Source of the DNA: Zerene cesonia | Taxonomy: Eukaryota; Arthropoda; Insecta; Lepidoptera; Pieridae | Assembly (NCBI RefSeq): GCF_012273895.1 | Contig: NC_052115.1 | Coordinates: 5,263,183 to 5,327,182, forward strand | Direction: 5' to 3' | Length of the DNA: 64,000 bases | Shown: piece by piece, positions 24,001 to 36,000 of the stretch | Layout: each line of letters starts with the position of its first letter | Numbering within the stretch: the first letter of the stretch is position 1 | Notes under the pieces: generated by a model | What the model saw: only the letters and a program-made list of their open reading frames with translations | Told to the model about the DNA's origin: nothing | The model's database searches: none | Position numbers and translations under genes: made by a program

Positions 24001-27000
24001 ATATAGGCAACTTTTTATCCCGATATCCCTACGGGATACGGACTTACGCGGGTGAAACCGCGGGGCGCAGCTAGTAGGCTATATTTTTGATTAGATTCTA
24101 CCCGAGTACAACCAGTAAAGCCTAGCCTAGCAGCTAATATTGGATATATCGAGTCTTTTATCCAAATTAATCAGAGAAACCGCTTATACTAGATGGTATG
24201 TTAAAATCACAACAGCACTTTTAGTTGCCACATCTCACATACGTCACGTTTCGCCGGTTAGGAATAATAACAATGCTTAGATAAAATCTAGCTCTCGACA
24301 ATCGTCGACATAAAGTAAGTATTAGTTGAGTGCAGTCGTATGCAAGCTCTTCAGTTAATGAACTTATGTGAATGGTATAGCAAATGTGTTTGTTACAGTA
24401 CGGAGGGTATGTCGCGACTTGAGAACCGTTTGAGTGTCTACTGTCTAGGACGGTTTCGAATACGTTGGATGATAATCTCCGAATGCGTCGGTTAGTCTGT
24501 CCCACACACGAGCAAATATTACCAATTTTTTATATTTTTATTTATATATTTATTGTTTAATAGAGCAGCGCTTGACCACGATCTCGCCCGATGGTTAGCT
24601 AAGATGTGGCACTAAGATGGAAAGCGCTGCAAAAAGAAACAGCTGGATGGGAAATATTGTATTTTTGAGCGTGTAGTTTGACCGGACTCATATACAATAC
24701 CAATAAATATTTTTTTCCATTTGCCTAGGCCCAGGTCAGCAATTGATAACAAAGAATTTTCAAAACGTTTTTCTAGTTATCTGCTTTTAGTTTTATAAAA
24801 ATAGGAAAAATAGGATACCTACTTTCGTTGTTGCTCTAAAATTGATTAAAAAATACGTAACTAGAAAGAAGTCTTGTACGTACCCTACGGAAGAAAAAAA
24901 AAATTTAGTTATTTTGATTATAAAGTACGAAATATGAATCTTCATCAAAGAGTATAAAATTTACCGACACTTAAGGGAAATATTTGCTTGATTGTAAGTT
25001 AAAAGAAAACAAAAAACACGAAGGAAATAAAATTGAGAATTATTTTTCCCAAACATCCTCAATAATAGCCATGTCCCACGGTTTCACCCACGTCGTACAT
25101 GTTATATAGCCTCCCTCCATAATTGGAATGTCTAACACTGATATAATTTTTTAAATAGACCTGGTAGTTCCTGAGAATAGCGCTTTCAAACAATCAGCTT
25201 ATATTCAGCTTCAGCTTATAACCCTAGTATGGATTCCTAAGTGACAGATAAAATTTTTACTAATATACCTAGTATCCAGACGATCGTGGCGAATCCTGAG
25301 CGGAATTAAATCTAGAACTTATAAATTTCATACAAATTTAGCAAATTGTTCTGAGTGAGACTTCAAATGGTGACTCGACCGCAGAGTGCAAAATTTTGTA
25401 ATGTGTTTAATGATGCCTAGCGACGGTAAACTTGCGAACGCTTGTACCTACGTGGTCTCCACTGCCCCATACAAATTACACGTGCCAAAATTCACATAAA
25501 CCCGATACAACATTGTGCTAAAACACATACAATGTTGCCGAACGGGCAGATAGCCTGAACCTTTACATATGAAAAGCGGACGCGTGGTCTTTTATTTTTT
25601 TTTTATAATAAAAGCGGGTCCCATCCCACGCCCGCTGACAATAAACTTTATTTTGGGACTTCAAAATGCGAGTCTTAAAATTTTGCGCATTTTTTCCTTT
25701 TACTGAAACTGCACAACCGGTTCAGAGAGAATAAAATGAAAAAGTTAAATCTTGAACAAATGCTTTCATCAATCCAGATTTGACTTCATTTCGTTTCGAT
25801 GTTATTAGGACGTGTATTATAATGAATATTGTATGCATTATTTTAGATTTTATCTGATTTTATCTTGAGTTTATAAAACCGGCTTATTCTTGCCTTCTGT
25901 AATTATGTATATAAGAATATATTTTCCCAGTCGCGGGATCGCCCGCGTAAATGATATTTTTCTTTTAATCCTAATGTCATAGTTAACCATTAGACTTGCG
26001 TTACTTCAGTTACGTCGTATTTCATCAACTAGATGCCCGGGAAACTGGATCAGTGGAAAGCGTTCACTGGTTTAGCCGTTCCAAAGTTTAACCGAAACAT
26101 ACAGACAGATAAAAATTTGTAAAAAAAAGAGACTATTGTTAAAGTTTCCGTGTTCACATCTTCATTTCATATACATTTAGTAAAAAGCGGTTATTTTATT
26201 ATAAAAGTAATTACGATTATTAAGATATTTATTGGCATGCAAAATATGGTTTATATATTTTATGGTTTATTATTTTTATATTTGGTTAACAATCTAAATT
26301 CATGAATTATTTGCCTTAATAGTCAGACATTTTAAAAATACTTAAAAAATTTAGCGACGGTTAAATGGTTTTCAATTATCTTTTATTAATCATCAAATTA
26401 TTGATTAGCTTCTAATTACAGCGACCTTTTGCGATACATAAATTATAGTATTTTATTATAAGTCCTTAATTCGAATTAAAATAAGTCATCATGTGCACAA
26501 ATGTGACCTAACTAAATATTAAGAAATAACGTAGCAATAATTTATATGTGTATCTATTACGTAGCCGATAAATATGTAAATATCAAATGCATTGTGATCG
26601 TTCGATTAATATTATCCAATAAGTATAGGTAAATTGTAATGACACAGAATGCCTACGCAATCCTAACCTGCATTTATAAACACCATTTTTATTTCAAGTA
26701 ATATTTGATCGCAATTTAGTTCAATTATGCAGACTATAGCAACACATGTCCACATTTTTAATGCTGCTCCAATTAATAAAATGTCATTTTTAATCTATAT
26801 CAAAAAGGTTCTTATGTATAATCACAGCCATTTAAATATAGAACTCCATTATTTGTAACTACAAGATCGCAATGTTTAAATTCGTTAAATTTTATTTGCT
26901 CGTTCAATAAAAATATTCCTCTGGCAGTAAAATAATAACAAAAGGCTTATAAAAGCGCGAACGCAGACGGACATTTAAAAATTCATGTATTTTCAAGTTC

Positions 27001-30000
27001 ACCTTGGTTTGTATTGCAGATAAAGAGGCCGCTACAGCATTAACGACCTTTTCAGTGTAATCTCATACAGATATTTTCTATAAACCCGCCCGCGCAACTC
27101 ATTTTACGTTTAATTTATGAATGAAATAGTATAAAAACGTTGTCATATACATTTCGCGTTTCTGTCGTGAACTTTACGTGTTTTAGCCCGTTATCTGTGT
27201 TTTAAACGTGCAAAATATTGTCACGATGTACTCGAATTGAATTTTTACGATTGGCCTTTATCGATATTACAGTCGTATGGATAAACGTGGGATGCGATGC
27301 GTAACCAACTCAACAGCGGTCGCGTATCATCGACTTATCTATTCTTTAAACGACTGTTATATATGCGAATAAAATAGCACTTTTATTGCGATTGAGTGGA
27401 TACAATATCAGTATTATATGAATTTAATAATGTTGGTGATTTTGTTTTCGCAGTACAGTATGACGAGTATGTCTGTCAAGTTGAATCTTAGAATATTTAA
27501 AGATGAAAGCTACGTACAATCTACGCTGTTACATCGACTTTATAAATTTCAGACCGTTGCTTATATTGGAAAATAAATATAAATTTACGTAATTAAATAC
27601 AATTTAAAAGTTCATTAGGTTTTGCATTTGGAGAAGAAACAATAGCATTCGTTTCCCAATTTAAAGATCGTACATATTTACCAAATGAATAAGATAGGTA
27701 TTTTTGTGTACGCATTTTAAGTCTAGCTTTTTTTCAATTGCCTTGACTGCACTAGAGCCAGGGTATGATAAAGTGTATGTATTGTGCTAACTACACTGGT
27801 CGTCAAAAAAATCGGCCCACCTTCATTTTGTATACTAACTATCGATTGTTTCACAAATAAATCATTNNNNNNNNNNNNNNNNNNNNNNNNNNNNNNNNNN
27901 NNNNNNNNNNNNNNNNNNNNNNNNNNNNNNNNNNNNNNNNNNNNNNNNNNNNNNNNNNNNNNNNNNNNNNNNNNNNNNNNNNNNNNNNNNNNNNNNNNNN
28001 NNNNNNNNNNNNNNNNNNNNNNNNNNNNNNNNNNNNNNNNNNNNNNNNNNNNNNNNNNNNNNNNNNNNNNNNNNNNNNNNNNNNNNNNNNNNNNNNNNNN
28101 NNNNNNNNNNNNNNNNNNNNNNNNNNNNNNNNNNNNNNNNNNNNNNNNNNNNNNNNNNNNNNNNNNNNNNNNNNNNNNNNNNNNNNNNNNNNNNNNNNNN
28201 NNNNNNNNNNNNNNNNNNNNNNNNNNNNNNNNNNNNNNNNNNNNNNNNNNNNNNNNNNNNNNNNNNNNNNNNNNNNNNNNNNNNNNNNNNNNNNNNNNNN
28301 NNNNNNNNNNNNNNNNNNNNNNNNNNNNNNNNNNNNNNNNNNNNNNNNNNNNNNNNNNNNNNNNNNNNNNNNNNNNNNNNNNNNNNNNNNNNNNNNNNNN
28401 NNNNNNNNNNNNNNNNNNNNNNNNNNNNNNNNNNNNNNNNNNNNNNNNNNNNNNNNNNNNNNNNNNNNNNNNNNNNNNNNNNNNNNNNNNNNNNNNNNNN
28501 NNNNNNNNNNNNNNNNNNNNNNNNNNNNNNNNNNNNNNNNNNNNNNNNNNNNNNNNNNNNNNNNNNNNNNNNNNNNNNNNNNNNNNNNNNNNNNNNNNNN
28601 NNNNNNNNNNNNNNNNNNNNNNNNNNNNNNNNNNNNNNNNNNNNNNNNNNNNNNNNNNNNNNNNNNNNNNNNNNNNNNNNNNNNNNNNNNNNNNNNNNNN
28701 NNNNNNNNNNNNNNNNNNNNNNNNNNNNNNNNNNNNNNNNNNNNNNNNNNNNNNNNNNNNNNNNNNNNNNNNNNNNNNNNNNNNNNNNNNNNNNNNNNNN
28801 NNNNNNNNNNNNNNNNNNNNNNNNNNNNNNNNNNNNNNNNNNNNNNNNNNNNNNNNNNNNNNNNNNTTTTTTCTATAGTTTGAGAAAAATTCACAATTTG
28901 CGGTAAAAATGCAGGTGGGCCGATTTTTTTGACGACCAGTGTAGATAGATAGGTTATATAAATTACTAGCTGCACCCGGCAAACGCTGTTCTGCCTTACT
29001 CTTATCATTTAAGGGTATGAAAAATAGATGTTGGCCGATTCTCATAGATACCGGATAAGCACGAAAATTTCATCAAAATCGGTCAAGCCGTTTCAGAGGC
29101 GTATGGCAACGAATACTGTGACACGAGAATTTTATATATTAGATTTTAAAATGTTGTCTACAAAGTACATATCTCTAAAAGTCAAGTAAGCAAGCCAATT
29201 ATTTCTAATCATTTGATTGGGAATAATTGGTTTGCAAGACAAATTTTCCTTGATTTTTTCACGCATCCATCTCGTATCGTTTCCGCTCGCGGCGCCATAG
29301 TGGAAAATTGGCGTCGCGAAGTAGTTTTTTGCGATATATTTTTAAGGAGGAAAATATTTACGGACAAAATGAACTAGAGAAAATTTCCAACACTTACTAC
29401 ATATATAAACACTTAATTTCAAAACTCAGAAAAGTGAAAATAGCACAGTTTTTGCTTATAACTATTTCATAACATTTAGGTATACCTTATCTATTGACAA
29501 CCATACGTGATACGTAGCTTAAACGCTTTCATATTTTCACCAAGATTATTCAAGTAGATTTTCGTCGTATTGTCTTTCTATGTAACTATGTAACCCAATA
29601 AATTTTTAATATGTATCTTATCATGATTGCTAGCTTTACGTCTGGTTGTATAAAAAAGAAAATCAATTTTACTACAAGCGTCGCGTCAGTGCAATCAAAG
29701 CGCGAGCTTAGCATGTCGGTCATTCGAACTTCGAAGTGTGTTAGAGGAATACAGAGACACATGCATTTTAGTATTTTGTTATGAAATAAGCTACATTCCT
29801 TTTATAAAATACTAACTGTACATAACTGTGGCTTCGCCCGCGTGGTCGGAGGATATTCTCATGGGAATGAGATGTTTTACTGCGGTCACATGTAGCCTAT
29901 ATGATATATCTCTATAAGCCTCCTAATTATCTTCGCTTTTTCAATTATAATATTAATGAATAATTATAATTATCATTTGTTCAAATACCAGAAGCACAGA

Positions 30001-33000
30001 AATTATTACATGTGTTTGAGGTGGATTTTGCAAGTGGGGGAAAATATTCTTACTAGCTATATACTTCTGTACGCGGATTCGCTAGCTTGTATTTAACGTC
30101 TTTAGATATATGTCACTACTTCATATTTGTTTTAACCAAAAAAAAATCTGTCTTTTGCCAAGATTCCATGAAAATTTTATCAAAAAACATAAAAATAATC
30201 AAATATATGAAAATGAAATAAAAGATTTGAAACATTTTTGTTTATCGTTGAACGAGCGTGGTGGTTTTACCTTTTTAATTTGCATTATTGCAAAACAAAT
30301 AATTTATTTTATTTTTCTTAGTAGAAATTTAAAAAAACACCAGTTTCAGCTTGTTTCACTGTGACTTATTTAACGTCCGCATTAATTCGTGGCTACTGCT
30401 CGTAGGGCGCCGTGCAACAGATTGACAATTTGTATGCAGATGCATAAACGCCACGCGATTCAAACTTAAATGTCACCTCCTCGCTGAATAGATTTGATTT
30501 TATTCACAACCACAGCCGTCGTATGCGTGAATTGTAAGCATTTTAAAGATAGCTACGTATAAAGACGTTATATTTATTTTTCATGTTATGTATATGCATA
30601 TGTATTGGCATAGAATTCATCATTTACGGATTTAATGTCTGATAATTAATTATTGTAACGCTTCTTGTATTTGAGGTACATTGAAAGTAGTATAATAATG
30701 TTTTTGCCTATTTTTGTTTTATAGTTTTAAATAATCATATTTAGATAGGGATTGGAAATTCAGATTTAAGTGACGGCTTGTCACTTAAATCTGAATTTAC
30801 GTAATGATATATCGATCGTTTAATGTGCGGGTGCGGGTCGAGCATTCTTCGGCACAATTTGGACCAGCTCGCATCGTAGTACCATAACATAGTAGTTAAC
30901 ATAGTAGTTGCCTTCGTAAATGTTCATGGGCAGTTGGGGTTGCTTACTATCACACGAGCCACCACCTCACTTGCTCGCTATAATATAAAATGACTAATCG
31001 TTGTTTCTAAACAGAAGTAAAGACTGATTTATTAAGGAGATCTAGGCACATGGTGGGGATCCCCAAGTAGGTAGTAAATAGAGTCATAAATAAAATACAG
31101 AGAGTATAGAAGAAAATCATAGCAACCCATACATAGCTTATTTTCAGCTTTCAAATTGATGTTGAAGAGGTGCATATTATTATAATTATTTAATATTATT
31201 TCTAACACAGCAATGACATCGAGAATTGAAAACATACACTATTTACAATTTTAATGACTATGTATAATGTGACTATGTAAATATAAAATATGTGTGTAAG
31301 TACACTTTCATAAATGAGTAGTTTTATTGAATTAACTACGTGGACAGTATGGAAAGGAGAGGATGTAATTTCTTCAAATAAATATGCTAATAAGACAAGT
31401 AATATCTAGATGTAATGGGTAAAGTTATCATTAAATACCCGTTTTAAATCTTGTTTGTAATATAAACTTATAATGTTATTATTTATCTCATAAGGATTAA
31501 TTTGGAGAATTTTTAGGATTTTGAGTTAATAAATATTGTAAAATATACATTAATTTAAGAATATCATGTCTATCAAAGGATAATTGGGTATTTTTTGCGA
31601 TTACTAAAATAGTGTGCAGTATGTATGACGGTGGCAATATTGAACAACTTTGTAAAATTTATTTTAATTAAATTGTAGATGAAAAGGATTTTAAGAACAG
31701 TATGTAATTCTCTTTTTCCAATTTTGTAAATGTTAAATTGACGAACAAAAATATTCGCGGATGTGTTCAAAATAAATAGTAAATGTTATTCATACTCAGA
31801 AACGATTATTTCGAAGGCGATCGTGCCTACATGGGACAGGCCATTTTTGAAATCTTATTAGTCATGAATTCCTATGAGTCGGTCACGAAACCGCCGCATG
31901 GTAATTTGTCGCAATTATATTTGTATTTCTGAGTATTTATGAAAACTGTGTCCAATTCATTACTAAGATAATTGTTGGAAAGCCTCCGAAGTATTCCATT
32001 AAAAGGTGTATTTAAATGTCTACTTCGCCGGTTTGGCGCCTATGGCTCTTAGCAGAGATTTTAATCGTTCATGGAAGTTATACGAGGGTTTACTATTACC
32101 AAAAAATAGCATTACCAATAATTAAAAATTAATCGTAAATTATGTTGATGAGCGTAAAACTTGGGAATGGATGGAACATTTTGATTTTTTTAAACATTTT
32201 TATTAGAGAGAATAACAGACAGACAGACAGGTAAAGCCGGGGCGGAACGCTATTATGGTTAGGGTGAACGTTTAATGGTCTCTCAAATGTTAATAAGAGC
32301 AGTGCTTAAAGTCTGGTTATTATGACTTATAACTAGGTCGATATTAAAAAATGTATAAATTGCCTTAACACAGTACGTCCTCTTTTTATATGTAAACTTA
32401 TAATTGCGGTTTTTGTCGCGAGCGATGCATCCGCTATCTAAACTGCATCACGCCTTACGTAGCGCCTGCGCAGCCATTCGTTCGCCGCGCAAGTAATAAC
32501 CATAATGGCAAAGCCCAAAACAATAAACGCCGTAAAATGTTTGTTTTATGTCCCCTTTTTGTTCTAATGCGAACGTAAAATGAAGCGATAACTTTAAGCA
32601 CCATTAAACATAACTCGTACGTAGAATAGGTCGAACGGAAAGAAATTCTCTTTATGTTTTAGAGTGAGTGAATTTTTTGGTTTTTGCTGACAAATACTTG
32701 ATGCGCGATCGAGGAAATGTTGAGAATGACCTTTTGATTTTTTAATTATACCAAGAATGAAAAAAACTATTAAATTATAAACAGTACACAGTGTATACAA
32801 GATATCCTATCTATCTAAATAAATATGTTGTTAAATTGTTGTGTGCTCCTTTCAGCAATATCTCTAGCTGGCTGATAAACTACGTACGATATGCTTACAC
32901 GGCTTAATAGCTGGTTATTTCCCTCGTGCATTTTATTATTAAATATAATAGTGCAATTTGTATGTATGGCGGTCTTGTATGCACATTCTGCATCTACGGA

Positions 33001-36000
33001 GAAATCGCATCAAACGAGCGCCATCAACGACCGTATTCGTAATTTGTATAGAAACGAATATCGTGTCGCGGTAATTTATCTTTACCGAGCGAGCCGAGAT
33101 CTCAATCATGTTACAATAAACTCATATTGAGTTAATAACTGTGTACCTACAGTCTGGTTCGCGAGGGTTCTTGCTTCTTGCTTTTGTATGGTGGATATGC
33201 TCTTAGGAATATCAGAAAATTTAATATCAACAGTTGCAAATGTTTAGTTTTTGCAGCTTTCTTACAGCTATGATGTGAAGTTTTATAGATTTTTATTAGT
33301 GTAAAAGCCAAAACATATTATGTGGTTATAATCGGCATTTGCATGTCTCGATTTATAAATTCTCGTAATATATAATCTACTATATAAAAATAAGTCGGGT
33401 TTTCCTTCCTGACGCTATAACTCTAGAACGCACGAACCGATTTCCACGGTTTTGCATTCGTTGGAAAGGTCTTGGGCGTCGTGAGGTTTATAGCAAAGAA
33501 AATTCCGGAAAAATTTCAACAGAAAAGCGGGAAAAACGAAGCCATCTGGTGGCGAAACGGAGTTCGCCGAGTTTGCTAGTAGTGTCTAAATTTAGAGGTC
33601 TGAATTTATAAGATTTCATATTACCTATCAATCAGTAAGCACGTACTATTTTTTGTTTAAATAGTTTTATTTGCAATTGTTCAATACCACCTCTGTTTAG
33701 AACATATTAAATTCCGTTTTTGATCCGTTAAAGGTTTTCATACCGTCTTAACATTCAACGTCGGTGTTCATATAAACAAAATGTAGGTATCATTTTAGCG
33801 ACTATCGAAATAAACAACACGAATGGTTCTCATTTATTCACCGTTCATGATCATTTATTAAAAGATGCAATTAAAAACAATTTTTACGATGTGTACGACG
33901 GCGAAGATCACTGCTTTAGGGTGCCGTGTTTGGAACTTTTTATCGCTGTATTTTACGTATTTTATACAAGAATCTCGGTGTAGTGTTACAGAATATTATG
34001 AATAGGTAGTCACGTTGAGATAAATATTTCAAATGGTAGCGTATATCGTCATTAGTGATATTCTTGGTGATAAATGTTGTGTAGTTCCGCTTAAGTAGGG
34101 TCGGGTCAGAGATTTATTATAAAGATAATAAATACCTGGTATAAAAATAATTATATAATATGTTAAAATTAATATGTGATAAGGTTATTTTTATATACTG
34201 TTTACGGATCTATTTCTATATTATTTAAAGATAGATTTTTATAATTTTCCACGCCAATAACACATACAAACTTAGTATTCATATCAGCAAAATAAGCATT
34301 AAATTAGGATTAAGTTCTGTCAAATATATAAAGTACCTATTTGCTCCATACACGTGGTGACGTCGACTAGGTGGCATTGGATACGCCATTTATGGTGTTG
34401 TTTTGATCTACTACATTGACCCCATGGATCACCATAGCACGACACGAATGGGACAGGAAATCTGGACTTCCGTCCGTCTAGAACGTTCGTAAAACCGACT
34501 AGACAATGAACTCTTAATAACAATGCGGCTGTCCGTCTGTCGTTGTATGTAATTGATGCGTACGTACCTCTTATGGTCTGGTGGTTTCTGCAGTTTTTAC
34601 TCGAGTCATGATATGGCAAACATTTGCAATGTTACGTTCGTCCCGTTTCATGATTCATGCCTAGTCGCGTCTCAGGCGTTTGCTCTTCAGCTATGGTAAA
34701 ACGGATTATTTTTTTTTCATCGAACGCTAAAATATCTGCTATATCTTAGCGACAATGACACTGAGATGACAACAGTCGCTCACAAACAGTGAACTGAAAT
34801 TGATTAATTAAGAAATCGTGTCTAACATGATACTCGCAGATTTGTGCATACCAAGATTGCCATTAAATAAGAATTGAAATGAATTTGTTTTGTCACGTGG
34901 CGTGACGAACTTTAAATGTGAAGTTTTTATGCTTATACGCCTTAATGCCTTAATACGCGTATGTGATTTAATGTGTTTTTAGCAAATTTATAAACTCTTA
35001 TAACCGTTTTAATATACCTATAACTTAATGAAATTTACATAATTAAAATCATAAAGTTCTCAATAATATTATACATTAAAAACGAGTTCACTGAAGTTTG
35101 AATAACAATCACTAGGCATCTGTTTCATTTATTATTCTTATTTAGAATACTAGAAACTTTCTAGTAAAAACTGTCTGGCCATTCTCAAGTTCATCAGAAC
35201 TAATATATCATGCCTGTATGAATATTGACAGCATAGGAATATAAAATTTAAACCCGTCTCTGGCTTCAGCTCGTTTAACCAAATTAATGGGACGTTTTCA
35301 TTTTCTCTTTAATGGGGATAGCAAAAGCGACACGCTTATAAAATAGGTTAACGATTTTCGATACTAAGGAATGACATTCGGCGTTCCGCTGTATGAAACT
35401 GGTCACGGTCCAACGAGGGTTATCCTTACATCTATGGTTTTTGCTAAAAATAGATAAATAATTTAACTGTTACTTGCTCGAGTTAGTGTTTGTAGAACAG
35501 GTCCAGTAGTCGTTAATTCTTCTGTTCGACTGCTGATGCGTGAAGTTCGATAATTTTATGCTAACGACGTATAAATTAACTGAAATAATTATCTCATGAA
35601 CTGTGTGGATCGAATTATAGGTGAGCTGCATAGTTTATCCTGCTTGGATAAGCGATATAAATTTTATTTAATAGCTGTAGCATTTTACACCCTTATAGTT
35701 TTGATATAGGATTATTTGCGAAATAGACCGTAAAACCATTTTTTTTTTCTGTAACCTTTTGTTAATGTACGTTTTTGTTAGTGATTTGTGTGTGTAAGTG
35801 GTGTTTCGTTAATATTTTATTATATTGTTGATTCTGAAACCACAATAAAATATCGTAAAGAATATAACATAAATGTAGGTTGAGTATGAATACTCAATTC
35901 AATGATACTTTTTAAAATTAAAAAATTCATCAATTAAATTATTACAGTGCAACATATTTATTCTGTGGTAAAACTTTGCGATTCATATCCTTATGTTTTT

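Larger units (their letters stand above)
28944..33375. other. AGGF1 intron: repeats, hairpin, candidate regulatory DNA
   Basis: Besides the elements listed separately, 29820-29950 is a Helitron-like fragment, and 30370-30560 and 31800-32060 are GC-balanced blocks with no coding potential. 32400-32520 contains GCGCCTGCGCA (NRF1-like). No gene is seen. Confidence 0.3.

Noticed and set aside
24221..24505. 94 codon open frame on the minus strand
   Set aside because: No recognisable family; amino-acid make-up looks like translated non-coding DNA.
27723..29045. Long open frames of 350-440 codons across the first N gap
   Set aside because: Almost entirely unknown bases read as open; the ends are inverted repeats of a transposon.
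34320..34619. 99 codon open frame on the minus strand in the AGGF1 intron
   Set aside because: No domain, signal peptide or recognisable similarity, no clear promoter or splice context; a frame this long is expected by chance in the less AT-rich parts of the intron.
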